From assembly GCA_045560765.1 (NCBI GenBank), contig JBJKZD010000006.1:1-64000 (forward strand): a stretch of 64,000 bases of DNA. The letters run 5' to 3'. The stretch comes from UBA9926 sp913064795 (GTDB lineage Bacteria; Pseudomonadota; Gammaproteobacteria; Pseudomonadales; Azotimanducaceae). Position 1 is the stretch's first letter. Each line of letters begins with the position of its first letter. The translations under genes were made by a program, and so were the position numbers. Of the stretch, positions 17,720 through 27,662 are shown in pieces. Below the pieces are notes generated by a model. That model was not told the origin of the DNA. It worked only from the letters and a program-made list of their open reading frames with translations, and made no database searches.

Positions 17720-18754
17720 TTAACCCATCGCAGTGATTTGCTGCCAAAGCTCCGTTTTCGTATCTGCCAGCAACTCACGACCTAAATGCTCCTGCCAATA
17801 TCCCTCATGCCCAAATTCATCGCGCCAAGACCAAAGTCGACGGGTTAGGTGATTTAACCGATGATCCTTGGTGTACCCGATTGCGCCGTGGACCTGGTGA
17901 GCGATTTCAGCCGACAACCCTGCCGCTTCCCCAATCCTGGCCTTGGCAATGGCGACATCCATGAGATTCAGAGGTTGTGTAACCATCAAGGTCTCTGCGG
18001 CCCGAGTACTGGCAGCCACCTGAGTTGCAAAAACAGCTAATTGTTGTTGAACAGCCTGAAACTTAGCAATCGGTTTCCCGAACTGGCTTCGTTCCAACGC
18101 ATACCCGACGGTCAGACTCAAGGCTTCCTCTAAAGCACCCGCCATCATCACCGACCGCATAGCCGCTCCGCGCATCTCAATAGCCTGCAGCCCCTCACCA
18201 CTCAAAACGATCTGATTTGAGGTCTCGATCTTCTGATCGATTACCACAGCATCACTGGGCTCCCCCGCAAGATTCACTCCGGGCTCAATTTCAACCTGGG
18301 AGGCTAGAACCGGACATAGAACCGTTTGATCATCGCGTTCAGCAACAACGAGCAACGTTTTTGCATCACGACCAAATCTGATTCTCGCGCCTCTTCCCAC
18401 AAGACGATGGTCCGCATCCAAAGAGAATTGCCCGGACGCCATCACCAAAGGACCGTCTGAGAGCGCCACACCGAGAGCGGACAACACACTCACACCCAGC
18501 AATGTTTCAGCCAGGGGTAGCGGCAACGCATAGCGTCCCGCCTCTCGAAGCACCACCAAAACATCGCAAAAATCACCGCCGCCTCCGCCCAAAGCCTCAA
18601 ACCCGCCGAGGGTCGTAAGACCTTGCTCTTCTAGGAGTGTCCAAAGCGCTTCTGGATATTGCCCCTGCTCTGCTTGATCCAACAACTCGGTGCTGCAATG
18701 GTCACTGAGAATTCGACGCGTCACCGACGCCATCAATTGCTGTTGTTCGTTCAT
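17720..18754 (-). CDS. acyl-CoA dehydrogenase family protein, partner of the adjacent dehydrogenase
   Basis: 344-residue flavin-dependent acyl-CoA dehydrogenase fold, with a compressed middle domain. C-terminal marks are RSQFGKPIAKFQAVQQQLA and VHGAIGYTKDHRLNHLTRRLW. It starts 3 bases after the stop of the 376-residue acyl-CoA dehydrogenase upstream. Such short/normal pairs are known to form heteromeric dehydrogenases, for instance in sterol side-chain and other branched acyl-CoA breakdown, with FAD bound between unlike subunits. That arrangement is inferred here. The acyl-CoA substrate cannot be told. Confidence 0.88.
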   Translation of the reverse strand: MNEQQQLMASVTRRILSDHCSTELLDQAEQGQYPEALWTLLEEQGLTTLGGFEALGGGGGDFCDVLVVLREAGRYALPLPLAETLLGVSVLSALGVALSDGPLVMASGQFSLDADHRLVGRGARIRFGRDAKTLLVVAERDDQTVLCPVLASQVEIEPGVNLAGEPSDAVVIDQKIETSNQIVLSGEGLQAIEMRGAAMRSVMMAGALEEALSLTVGYALERSQFGKPIAKFQAVQQQLAVFATQVAASTRAAETLMVTQPLNLMDVAIAKARIGEAAGLSAEIAHQVHGAIGYTKDHRLNHLTRRLWSWRDEFGHEGYWQEHLGRELLADTKTELWQQITAMG

Positions 18755-18757
18755 CGT

Positions 18758-19888
18758 CTACCTCAGTCCCAAGCCACGGGCGATCATCCCACGCAGAATT
18801 TCCCGTGTACCCCCGCGTAGCGTGAAAGATGGCGCATGCAAAACACAATCATTGAGCGCCTGAGCAAAACCTTCGGACACCTCATCCGGTTGCTGTAATC
18901 GAATCATCTCTGGGACCCATCGCTCATAATTGTTGCCCAAATCTTTGATCAAGGCAGCCTCATTATCAGGCATTTCACCCGCCTCCAGCAGACTCGCAAT
19001 CGAGATGGACATCCGGCGCAATACCACCAAGTGAGCCACCATCTGCCCGTAGAGCCGGGTTTGGGCCTCGGTGGGATTCGGCGCGATGCTCTTACCAAAC
19101 TCAACTAATACCCTAAAAGCACTTAAAAACCGCTCTGGACCACTGCGTTCATAGGCCAGCTCACTCATCACTTGAGCCCAGCCGTTGCCTGGCTCTCCCA
19201 CCACGTGATCATCGGGGATAAACACGTCGTCGAAAAAGATCTGATTAAAATCCTGCTCTCCGGCCAGGTTTTCAATGCCCCGGATCGTGACGCCCTCGGC
19301 CTGCAGGGGCACGATAAATTGACTCATGCCCGCGTGACGCTGCTCCGACGGTGGGGACGTTCTAACCAGCGCCACCAAATAATGATTCAGGTGGGCATTA
19401 CTGGTCCAAATCTTACTGCCGTTGAGTTTCCAGCCACCTTCAACTGCAACCGCACTGGTTCTGATCGACGCAAGATCTGAACCCGTATCGGGTTCAGACA
19501 TTCCGATGGAATAAAAATGGTTGCCTGCCGCAATCTCTGGTAAAAACTGCGCCTTTTGGGCCTCGGTGCCAAATCGCAGAAGCAGTGGACCGCTTTGCCG
19601 ATCAGCAATCCAGTGGCAACCCACCGGAGCACCCGCAGCCAGAAGCTCTTCCGTCACAACGTACCGCTCTAAAAAGGATCGCTCCCCTCCCCCGTAGGCC
19701 TTTGGCCAAGTCATGCCTATCCAGCCTTTGGCTGCGAACCGCTTCGAGAAGTCAGGACAGGCCCCGGCATTAAAGTCGGAATTAGGTACCCAGTCCTTTT
19801 CTTGATTGAGAAAATCACGGACCTCTTCTCGGACCCTTGCAAGCTCTGGAGGAAGCTGCGCCGGTGCAAAGTTCATTCCCTGAAACAT
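18758..19888 (-). CDS. acyl-CoA dehydrogenase
   Basis: 376-residue acyl-CoA dehydrogenase, cytoplasmic FAD enzyme that introduces the alpha-beta double bond of an acyl-CoA. Visible blocks are GMTWPKAYGGGE, the middle-domain FAD segment IGMSEPDTGSDLASIRTSA with KIWTSNAHLNHY, and a C-terminal TLRGGTREILRGMIARGLGL. It is the first gene of the pair and lies 3 bases before the shorter dehydrogenase, so the two likely form one complex. The neighbouring glutathione S-transferase gene is on the same strand. Confidence 0.92.
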   Translation of the reverse strand: MFQGMNFAPAQLPPELARVREEVRDFLNQEKDWVPNSDFNAGACPDFSKRFAAKGWIGMTWPKAYGGGERSFLERYVVTEELLAAGAPVGCHWIADRQSGPLLLRFGTEAQKAQFLPEIAAGNHFYSIGMSEPDTGSDLASIRTSAVAVEGGWKLNGSKIWTSNAHLNHYLVALVRTSPPSEQRHAGMSQFIVPLQAEGVTIRGIENLAGEQDFNQIFFDDVFIPDDHVVGEPGNGWAQVMSELAYERSGPERFLSAFRVLVEFGKSIAPNPTEAQTRLYGQMVAHLVVLRRMSISIASLLEAGEMPDNEAALIKDLGNNYERWVPEMIRLQQPDEVSEGFAQALNDCVLHAPSFTLRGGTREILRGMIARGLGLR

Positions 19889-20002
19889 TTTTTCATCCTC
19901 TTTGGTCGCTTTACGCCTCGCACTGCCCTGGGAATGGTGGCCCTAAGCCACCAGGTCCTCTGCGAAAGGCTCCGCCCTTGAAGTTCAGTGCAACCGCTTG
20001 AC

Positions 20003-20614
20003 TCAGGCAGAGAAGCAGGGACGATCTTTTACCCGCCCGTGCCAGGCGGCAATATTGGCATGAGCTGGATTCATAGGTTGTCCGACTTGCCCACCGAATT
20101 CCAAAAACACAGCCAGTAAAATATCCGCCAGCGAGAACCGGTCACCGCACACATAGTCCTGACCTTCCATGAGCGCATCAAGCCAACTCAGACCTTCTTG
20201 CGCCATCGCTTTAAGGTCATCCGCGGCCTGGGGCAAAATCCGCATTCGGTCTTTAAACATTGGCGCACCCTCTGCGGCCCTGAAGCCATTAGTTAAGGGT
20301 TCAACAATTTTCAGATCAATTCTACGGACCCACATTCTGGTGATCACTCTGTCTTCAGGAGTTTCTCCGATGAGCGCGCTGCCACCCGCCACTTCTGCCA
20401 AATATTCACAGATCGCAGTAATCTCTGAAACCACTCGGCCATCGTCTAACTCAAGCGCAGGTAACTGCGCGCCTGGGTTGACCCCCCGATAGGCTGCCTC
20501 ACGATTCTCCCCGGCCATAATATCAATAGTAGTTTGAGGGACTTCAAGCCCCAATTCAGAGGCAAATACACGAACCACCCGGGGATTTGGACCGACAGAA
20601 TTATAGAGTTTCAT
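20003..20614 (-). CDS. glutathione S-transferase
   Basis: 203-residue cytoplasmic enzyme that conjugates glutathione to electrophiles. The thioredoxin-like N-terminal domain starts MKLYNSVGPNPRVVRVF, with LPALELDDGRVVSEITAICEYL holding the cis-Pro and the glutamyl-binding E-[ST]-x-A-I-like pattern. The C-terminal helical domain has FSLADILLAVFLEF. ATG at 20614 is chosen, with AAGGA upstream, rather than the open-frame start at 20638. It is divergent from an ABC exporter whose operon ends in a GGT-like gene, so thiol chemistry may link the two, though this is inference. Confidence 0.92.
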   Translation of the reverse strand: MKLYNSVGPNPRVVRVFASELGLEVPQTTIDIMAGENREAAYRGVNPGAQLPALELDDGRVVSEITAICEYLAEVAGGSALIGETPEDRVITRMWVRRIDLKIVEPLTNGFRAAEGAPMFKDRMRILPQAADDLKAMAQEGLSWLDALMEGQDYVCGDRFSLADILLAVFLEFGGQVGQPMNPAHANIAAWHGRVKDRPCFSA

Positions 20615-20799
20615 GACACATCCTTTTTGATTGAACAATTGTTATACCGGAGTGGTCCCTGGAGTGCCAGCAGAGCACGGATCTATCCTTCTTGGAAAGG
20701 TATCGGCATAATGCCCGTTGATGGTCTAACACCCTTATCACCCTGCAATTCAGCCATCACACAGATCAGTTCAATCGGGCGATATCTTCAGGATCCAGT

Positions 20800-22656
20800 A
20801 TGCTGCCAGCGCAACAAAGCTCTCCCCGCACGCTTCGTCTTTGGCCTTTATTTTTGAAAACATCTAAAGGCTTTAGAGGCCAGTTGCTGATTGCACTAAC
20901 GTCAATGGTCGCTTGCTTCATTTTTTTATTTACGGTGCCCATGATCACCCGATCAATGCTGGATCAACTCAGTGGCGAGCCGCCAGATACTTATTCGCGA
21001 TGGATTTCAATTTTGATACCGGCTGACTTTGACGGTGATGCCGTTCTGTATGCGAGTCTAGGGATCTCAGCGCTACTTATTGTGATGGTGACTGCGGTTG
21101 CCGGCGGATTTATATTCCTTCGTGGACGTGCAATCGCGGCGGCGGCTGAGGGAATGGCGAGAAGACTTCGCGACACCCTCATGGATCATCTCAATCACCT
21201 CCCAATGGGCTTTCATCAACGTTTTGACACCGGCGATCTCATTCAACGCTGTACTTCAGACATCGAGACCTTTCGGGTCTTTATTAGCGGTCAAATTATA
21301 GAAATCGGCAGAGCGGTTCTGATGCTCATCATTGTTACCCCGATTCTACTGAGCCTGGACGTCAAAATGACCGTCATCGCCATGATCACCATGCCGGTTT
21401 TACTGATTTCCGCCGTCTTATTTTTTGGCCGAGTTAAAACCATGTTCCAGAAGGTCGACGAGGCTGAGGCGGCTCTGACAACAGTTCTTCAAGAAAATCT
21501 CACAGGTATTCGAGTCGTTCGCGCTTTCGCCCGACAGGACTTTGAGCGTCAAAAATTTGGAGACGCCAATGCACGCTTTCGCGATGAAAATCAGCGCTTA
21601 TTTCGGTTTCTCGGCGCGTATTACGGCGCCAGCGATATTGTCTGTTTGTTTCAGGTCGGGCTAATTCTCATTATCGGCGCTCAGTGGGTTTTAGCCAACG
21701 AAATGACCGTCGGTACGTTGTTTGCTTTTATCACCTACGAGAGCATGATCATCTGGCCGATTAGGCATATGGGACGGGTTTTAACCGATTCGGGAAAAGC
21801 GGTGGTGGCACTGCGCCGTCTCGCAGAGGTTTTATCCGAACCGGTCGAGAGCAGTACCGAAGCTACTCTGACCCAACCCCTCAAGGGCGGCATCAAGCTC
21901 TCCAATGTTAATTTTCAGTTTGAACCCGACCAGCCCGTGCTCTCCAACTTATCTTTGACCATCGCACCCGGGGAAACTGTTGCACTGATGGGACCACCGG
22001 GATCAGGGAAGTCGACCCTTTTGCAATTGCTGCTGCGGCTTGAAGACCCAGACAGCGGGGCAATCTGGCTCGACGATCACCGGCTTGAGGACGTATCACG
22101 CAAATCGATCAGGCGCCAGATCGGCGTTGTACTTCAAGAATCGTTTTTATTCGCGGGCACCATTGGCGAGAATTTAAGAATCGGTCGAACCACCGCTGAC
22201 GATGAAGCCTTACGTGCGGCCGCCGCCACTGCCGATATTCTTGAGACCATCGACAGTCTGCCCAATGGACTATCGACCCAGGTTGGCGAGCGTGGCGTGA
22301 CCCTATCCGGGGGGCAAAGGCAGCGATTATCAATTGCCCGGGCCCTGCTGAAGGACCCTGCCATCTTGATTCTTGATGATGCTTTATCAGCCGTAGATAC
22401 CGATACCGAGGCAAGTATTTTGGCGAATTTGAGGCAGCAACGTCAGAACAAGACGACGATCATCGTGGCCCACCGTCTCTCAACCATCATGCAGGCTGAT
22501 CGGATTTTTGTTTTAGAAGACGGCAAACTCTCCCAAGCAGGCAATCACGAGAGCTTGTCCCAGAGCAAGGGCATCTATCAAGACCTATGCGCGCTACAGG
22601 GCCAAGTTCAGCAAGAGATCTTGAACCATCGGGATACCAAGGAGCTGCCTGTATGA
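20800..22656 (+). CDS. ABC exporter half-transporter with degenerate ATPase site (MdlA-like)
   Basis: 618-residue inner-membrane type IV ABC exporter: membrane domain about 30-345 with six hydrophobic segments, nucleotide-binding domain about 365-600. Walker A is GPPGSGKST (about 398-406) and the signature LSGGQRQR. Walker B ends ILILDDALSAVD: the catalytic Glu after Walker B is Asp, the mark of the asymmetric subunit in heterodimeric exporters such as MdlAB or TmrAB. The H-loop IIVAHRLSTI is present. It is coupled by ATGA to a second half-transporter, which has the normal Glu. Cargo is unknown. Confidence 0.93.
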   Translation: MLPAQQSSPRTLRLWPLFLKTSKGFRGQLLIALTSMVACFIFLFTVPMITRSMLDQLSGEPPDTYSRWISILIPADFDGDAVLYASLGISALLIVMVTAVAGGFIFLRGRAIAAAAEGMARRLRDTLMDHLNHLPMGFHQRFDTGDLIQRCTSDIETFRVFISGQIIEIGRAVLMLIIVTPILLSLDVKMTVIAMITMPVLLISAVLFFGRVKTMFQKVDEAEAALTTVLQENLTGIRVVRAFARQDFERQKFGDANARFRDENQRLFRFLGAYYGASDIVCLFQVGLILIIGAQWVLANEMTVGTLFAFITYESMIIWPIRHMGRVLTDSGKAVVALRRLAEVLSEPVESSTEATLTQPLKGGIKLSNVNFQFEPDQPVLSNLSLTIAPGETVALMGPPGSGKSTLLQLLLRLEDPDSGAIWLDDHRLEDVSRKSIRRQIGVVLQESFLFAGTIGENLRIGRTTADDEALRAAAATADILETIDSLPNGLSTQVGERGVTLSGGQRQRLSIARALLKDPAILILDDALSAVDTDTEASILANLRQQRQNKTTIIVAHRLSTIMQADRIFVLEDGKLSQAGNHESLSQSKGIYQDLCALQGQVQQEILNHRDTKELPV

Positions 22657-24524
22657 CCGATGCCTTTTATGATGATGACAATACCCTTGACGAATTCAGT
22701 CCCGATAAGGACCTCAAGTTGGGAGTTTGGTCGCAGCTAGCCCGTTATGCGCTGTGCTATCCCCAGGACCTCATGATGCTCGCATTATGTGCTGTTTTAG
22801 TCGGCATTTGCGAAATCACCTTTCCCCTGGTCACCCGCTGGGTCATTGACGACATTGGGTCCCTCGGCGCAGCAATAGATCTTATCTTCTACAGCGGGCT
22901 CTATGGATTGCTTTGCTTAGGTCTCGGCGTGGGTGTTGTGGGATTCCTTTGGTTTGGCGGAAAACTCAGAAGCCACATGAGTCACGACATTCGCCGGGAT
23001 GGTTTTGAGAATCTACAGCGACTGTCTTTTTCCTACTACGATCAACGTCCGGTGGGATGGCTGATGGCTCGAATGACCTCAGATTGCGAACGGCTATCCA
23101 ATATTATGGCCTGGGGTATCTTGGATTTGGTCTGGTCTTTTACCATTATGCTGGGCATTTCTGGCGCAATGTTAGTCATGGAGCCCCGTCTCGGATTCAT
23201 TATTTTGCTCAGTTTGCCCGCACTCGCCTATATCAGTCGCTATTTTCAGACGCGTATTCTCAAGAGCGCTCGCGAGGTTAGACAAACAAACTCAAGAATT
23301 ACAGGCGCTTATAACGAAAATATTATGGGGGTTTTAACCAGTAAAGTCTTCGTCAAAGAAGCCGACAACCTCGACAAATTTGGCAAAATCACCGACCGAA
23401 TGCACGGGGCTTCTATTCAAAATGCTGTGCAGGCAGCCATCTACTTGCCGATCGTCTTGACACTCTCCGCTCTGGCCACCGGGATCGCATTGGTCATTGG
23501 CGGGATCGAATCAGCTTGGGGCATCATTACCACCGGAACGTTGATCGCCTTTTTGACCTACACCCGACATTTTTTTGAGCCAATCGAACAGCTCGCCCAT
23601 TGGTTTGCTGAGATGCAGATGGCTCAGGCATCGGCAGAGCGCGTCATGAGCCTCATTCAGGCCGAGTCTGAGATTCGCGACAGTGAGCAGGTTGAGGCTC
23701 AAATCGCCGCTCATACGGGCAGCTCCTCGTTGGCTGCCGATGGTTATGAGCAAACCATTGATTCGATCACCTTCGATCGGGTCGGCTTTTCCTACGAGAA
23801 CGGCCCACCCATATTGAGAGATATCAACCTCGTCTTAAAGCGGGGCCAAAGCGTCGCTGTGGTTGGGGCAACCGGCGGGGGTAAAACGACCCTGATCAGC
23901 CTGCTAGCTCGGTTCTACGAGCCTACCGAGGGCAGTATTCGGATCAACGACATCGATTACAGAAATCGCAGCCTTCACTATCTGCAATCCAACCTTGGTG
24001 TCGTACTGCAATCATCGCACCTATTTAAAGGCACGATCTCCGACAACATTCGTTATGGTCGCCTTGACGCGACCATCGATGAGATCCATGCTGCCGCCCT
24101 CAAAGCTGGCGCTCACCCTGTGATTACAGAGATGCCAGAGGCTTACGACACACAAATCAGCGAAGGCGGCGCCAGCTTGTCTGCGGGCCAAAAGCAACTG
24201 ATTTCATTTGCTCGAGCACTGCTGGCTGATCCTCAGATCCTGATTATGGATGAAGCGACATCCTCTGTAGATACCTTGACTGAAGCTCGAATCGAACAAG
24301 GCCTTCGAGTACTACTTCAAGACCGGATCAGCGTCATCATTGCGCACCGGCTCTCGACCATTCGTCACGCGGACGTTATCTTAGTGATGGAGCACGGCCA
24401 GATCATCGAGCAAGGTAATCATGAGGCCCTCATTCAACTGAAGGGGCGCTATCACCATCTCTATCAGCAGCAGAGCCTTAACAATTTATGGGGAGAGACT
24501 GCCCCCGAAGTGGATGCAACATGA
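22653..24524 (+). CDS. ABC exporter half-transporter with canonical ATPase site (MdlB-like)
   Basis: 623-residue partner of the preceding half-transporter. The membrane domain has PVGWLMARMTSDCERLSN, the coupling region typical of exporters. Walker A is GATGGGKTT (about 405-413), the signature is LSAGQKQL and Walker B ILIMDEATSSVD retains the catalytic Glu. The acidic N-terminal leader (MTDAFYDDDNTLDEF) is unusual. ATG at 22653 overlaps the previous stop as ATGA and follows AAGGAG. The stop overlaps the GGT-like gene in the same way. The three genes form one transcription and translation unit. Confidence 0.93.
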   Translation: MTDAFYDDDNTLDEFSPDKDLKLGVWSQLARYALCYPQDLMMLALCAVLVGICEITFPLVTRWVIDDIGSLGAAIDLIFYSGLYGLLCLGLGVGVVGFLWFGGKLRSHMSHDIRRDGFENLQRLSFSYYDQRPVGWLMARMTSDCERLSNIMAWGILDLVWSFTIMLGISGAMLVMEPRLGFIILLSLPALAYISRYFQTRILKSAREVRQTNSRITGAYNENIMGVLTSKVFVKEADNLDKFGKITDRMHGASIQNAVQAAIYLPIVLTLSALATGIALVIGGIESAWGIITTGTLIAFLTYTRHFFEPIEQLAHWFAEMQMAQASAERVMSLIQAESEIRDSEQVEAQIAAHTGSSSLAADGYEQTIDSITFDRVGFSYENGPPILRDINLVLKRGQSVAVVGATGGGKTTLISLLARFYEPTEGSIRINDIDYRNRSLHYLQSNLGVVLQSSHLFKGTISDNIRYGRLDATIDEIHAAALKAGAHPVITEMPEAYDTQISEGGASLSAGQKQLISFARALLADPQILIMDEATSSVDTLTEARIEQGLRVLLQDRISVIIAHRLSTIRHADVILVMEHGQIIEQGNHEALIQLKGRYHHLYQQQSLNNLWGETAPEVDAT

Positions 24525-26110
24525 CCCTAGAATTTGACTGGAACCTACCCTACCCCTCGGCTCGGTCACCGGTCTTCGCCGACCACTGCGTCGCGACCTC
24601 TCAGCCCCTTGCCACCGAGGCGGGTATCGCCGCAATGAGATCGGGCGGTAATGCTGTTGATGCAGCGCTCGCCAGCGCAATCACGCTTACGGTGGTAGAA
24701 CCTTGTAACAATGGTCTAGGCAGCGACGCTTTCGCACTGATCTGGGACGGGAGTGCCCTCCATGGTTTGAATGCCTCGGGACGGAGCCCTCGGCTGCTCG
24801 ACCCCGCGCGGTACTCATCGGCCGCGCAGATGCCCAGTCTTGGATGGCACAGTGTGACGGTCCCGGGCGCAGTCAGCGCTTGGTCAACACTGTCGAGCCG
24901 ATTCGGCGTGTTGCCCTTTCACCAGCTCTTTGAAACCGCCATTCATTATGCTGAATCGGGTTTTCCCGTTGGTCCTAAGACGGCTTACTTCTGGGACCGC
25001 GCTCAACGGTACTATCGAGACTTCCCACACTTTTTAAGCACCTTCTTTCCGGATGGGAAACCGGTAACTCCAGGCAGTCGCAGATTTTTAAGGGACCATG
25101 CGGAGAGCCTGAGAAAAATTGCGGAATCCAAGGGGCGGGCATTCTATGAGGGGGAACTAGCCGAACGCATGGTTGAGGATGCCCAGCGCCACGATTTTCC
25201 TCTAGCTTTAGACGATCTATCGAGTCACCGCCCAGATTGGGTTAACCCGATCAAAATGGACTTTGAGGATGCCCAACTCTTCGAAATTCCGCCAAATGGG
25301 CAGGGTTTAATGGCCTTGATCGCGCTCGGCTTGCTCAAACATCTCAACATTAAGCAACATCCTCTGGATTCGGCTAGCAGCATCCACCTACAAGTGGAGG
25401 CAGTGCGTTATGCATGGCAACAAGTCGCTATGCACCTCAGCGATCCAGCCACGATGCGTCTTAGCGTCGATGACCTGTTAGCGCCTGAAGCACTAAAACA
25501 AGCAGCCATGGCCATTGATCCCAGCCGAGCGCAACCCCTGCCTTCTCCGATGAGTGCCAGTCCAGACACGGTTTATCTTACGACCGCCGATCGCTCCGGC
25601 ATGATGGTCTCTTTTATTCAATCTAACTTCCGGGGTTTTGGCTCGGGAGTCGTTGTTCCTGGTACGGGTATTAGTCTTCAGAATCGCGCTTCAGGCTTCT
25701 TGACAGACATCAGTCACCCCAATGGTATCGGTCCGGGTAAGCGCCCTTTCCATACTATTATTCCAGGATTTGCTTTCCGTCAGGGCGAGCCGTTTATGAG
25801 CTTTGGGGTGATGGGCGGACACATGCAAGCCCAGGGTCACGTGCAGATGATGATCAGAATTATCGGGCACGGACAAAATCCCCAAGCCGCATCTGACGCA
25901 CCCCGCTGGCATTTAACAGAATCCGGCGCCCTCGCGCTTGAATCTGGTTTTGACACAAATACCGTTGAGCAGCTCCGAGCCCTTGGACATGATATTTTGC
26001 TCAATCAACCCGAGCATCTCTTCGGCGGCGCCCAACTGATCGCTCGCCATGATACTGGCTACTGCGCTGCCTCAGATCATCGCAAGGAAGGCATCGCTGC
26101 AGGTTTTTAG
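24521..26110 (+). CDS. gamma-glutamyltransferase-like Ntn-hydrolase, cytoplasmic (YwrD-type)
   Basis: 529-residue GGT-fold protein without signal peptide. The N-terminal block EAGIAAMRSGGNAVDAALA and NNGLGSDAF match the large subunit. The processing site reads DTVYLTTAD with Thr350 as the likely nucleophile in place of the usual TTH motif, followed by FGSGVVVPGTGISLQNR. These differences put it in the YwrD-like branch, whose members may act on gamma-glutamyl or unrelated amides. It overlaps the ABC exporter gene by ATGA, so the enzyme and transporter probably share a substrate or product. An upstream in-frame start at 24488 would lie inside the transporter gene. Confidence 0.9.
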   Translation: MTLEFDWNLPYPSARSPVFADHCVATSQPLATEAGIAAMRSGGNAVDAALASAITLTVVEPCNNGLGSDAFALIWDGSALHGLNASGRSPRLLDPARYSSAAQMPSLGWHSVTVPGAVSAWSTLSSRFGVLPFHQLFETAIHYAESGFPVGPKTAYFWDRAQRYYRDFPHFLSTFFPDGKPVTPGSRRFLRDHAESLRKIAESKGRAFYEGELAERMVEDAQRHDFPLALDDLSSHRPDWVNPIKMDFEDAQLFEIPPNGQGLMALIALGLLKHLNIKQHPLDSASSIHLQVEAVRYAWQQVAMHLSDPATMRLSVDDLLAPEALKQAAMAIDPSRAQPLPSPMSASPDTVYLTTADRSGMMVSFIQSNFRGFGSGVVVPGTGISLQNRASGFLTDISHPNGIGPGKRPFHTIIPGFAFRQGEPFMSFGVMGGHMQAQGHVQMMIRIIGHGQNPQAASDAPRWHLTESGALALESGFDTNTVEQLRALGHDILLNQPEHLFGGAQLIARHDTGYCAASDHRKEGIAAGF

Positions 26111-26381
26111 ACTCTGCAGTTCCGACCGTTCGCGAATCCATGCTGGCTTAATTGGCAGCCTCACCCAAGCAACAGCGCCTTGCAAAATGACTCTTGAGCA
26201 ATGCATCACGCCATCAAAGAAAACAATTCGAACCGGTCAATCTCGTGGTACTGAGGGGGAGATCATTTTTTGCCATGCCCATCTTTCAGGCTTGCCTTTG
26301 GCGCCTTTCACCCTTGCGGCTCTAGATCTTTTGCAAGCTGCTAAAACGTCCACTGACAACCACACAGGGATCAATCTCCGC

Positions 26382-27662
26382 TTAATCGATAATCAATCCC
26401 AGGCTCAGCCAAGGAATATAAGTAATTAAACCCAGAGCGACCATCAGCACAGCCATGAACGGCAGTGTCGCCCTGTAGAGTTCAGACACCGGTTTCTTAA
26501 AGCGATAGCTGGCGATGAAGAGGTTCATCCCGACCGGGGGTGTGAAGTATCCGATTTGCATATTCGCCAAAAATATAATTCCCAAATGAACGGGGTGGAT
26601 TCCAAACTGTAAGGCAACTGGAACAATTAAGGGAATCATAATGATCAACGCCGAGAAGATATCGAGAATCGCCCCGAGCGCTAACAAAATAATATTGAGC
26701 AACAACAGGAACGCCAGAGGGCTTTCCACAACGCGCTGAACTTGTTCAAAGAGCCATTGCGGCACCTCAGCATCAACTAGAAAATTAGTGAACGCCAGAG
26801 ACACCGCCAAAATAAGCAGAATCCCCCCAACCATCACCATCGCATCCCGGGTAATTCGGGGTAATTCCTTGAAGGTAATCTCACGATAGATCCCTACCTC
26901 AACAACCAGGACGAACAGCGCCGTGATCGCAGCGGCTTCTGAAACAGCAAAGAAACCCGAATAAATTCCTCCAAGAACCACCACGGGTAATGGCAGCTCC
27001 CAACGCATAGCCCAAAGTGCTTTTCGTATCGAGGGGCGAGGACCATCCCGCACTGGCGCAACCCTACCCTGGGTGACCACTGTGTATAGCGTCAGCAGCA
27101 CAATCATCAAAAGCGCTGGCATCAATCCCGCCAGGAATAAATCTTGAATCGTGAATTCCACGCCCAGATCCATCTGTTGAACCAAAACACCATAGAGAAT
27201 TAAGGGTAACGATGGCGCCAGTAAGAGGCCCAAACTGCCAGAGGTCGTTACAAGACCTAAACTGAATCGCTCAGAGTACCCGCCTTGTTGTAAAGCCGGG
27301 TAAAGCAACGCACCTATGGCAACAATCGTGACGCCCGAGGCACCTGTGAATGCAGTGAAAAAAGCGCAGGTCACAAACGCAACCAGGGCGAGTCCTCCGG
27401 GGAGCCAACCCAGCGCGGCTTCAGTCAATCGAACCAGTCGCGTCGACAGACCGGACTCCGCCAAAATATAACCGGCAAAAGTAAACAGCGGCAATGCAAG
27501 CAGCATCGGGGTCTCAACGATTCTGTACATTTCTATCGCGATGACTGTCAGCGGGATCTCTGACCCATAAAACCCCAGCATCGCCGCTGCAAGAATAACA
27601 ATGAAGAGCGGCGCACCCATCAATGCGAAGACTGCAATCAGGGCTGAGCCCAAGCCACCCAT
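26382..27662 (-). CDS. dctM: TRAP transporter large membrane subunit DctM
   Basis: 426-residue inner-membrane subunit with about 12 hydrophobic segments. It includes AFTGASGVTIVAIGALLYPAL, SGSLGLLLAPSLPLILYG and GIIFLANMQIGYFTPPVGMNLF, which are DctM family signatures. It drives sodium- or proton-coupled uptake of an organic acid delivered by DctP. ATG at 27662 overlaps the DctQ stop as TGATG; a longer frame to 27758 would overlap DctQ by about 97 bases. It is the last gene of the tatT-dctP-dctQ-dctM cluster. Confidence 0.95.
   Translation of the reverse strand: MGGLGSALIAVFALMGAPLFIVILAAAMLGFYGSEIPLTVIAIEMYRIVETPMLLALPLFTFAGYILAESGLSTRLVRLTEAALGWLPGGLALVAFVTCAFFTAFTGASGVTIVAIGALLYPALQQGGYSERFSLGLVTTSGSLGLLLAPSLPLILYGVLVQQMDLGVEFTIQDLFLAGLMPALLMIVLLTLYTVVTQGRVAPVRDGPRPSIRKALWAMRWELPLPVVVLGGIYSGFFAVSEAAAITALFVLVVEVGIYREITFKELPRITRDAMVMVGGILLILAVSLAFTNFLVDAEVPQWLFEQVQRVVESPLAFLLLLNIILLALGAILDIFSALIIMIPLIVPVALQFGIHPVHLGIIFLANMQIGYFTPPVGMNLFIASYRFKKPVSELYRATLPFMAVLMVALGLITYIPWLSLGLIID

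Noticed and set aside
20800..24524. Exporter of the double-glycine peptide
   Set aside because: Neither half-transporter, nor those at 60805 onward, has a C39 peptidase domain at the N-terminus, which would be needed to cut the leader.
26049..26429. Open frame of 126 codons after the GGT-like gene
   Set aside because: It overlaps the ends of two firm genes and has no family content or ribosome site.
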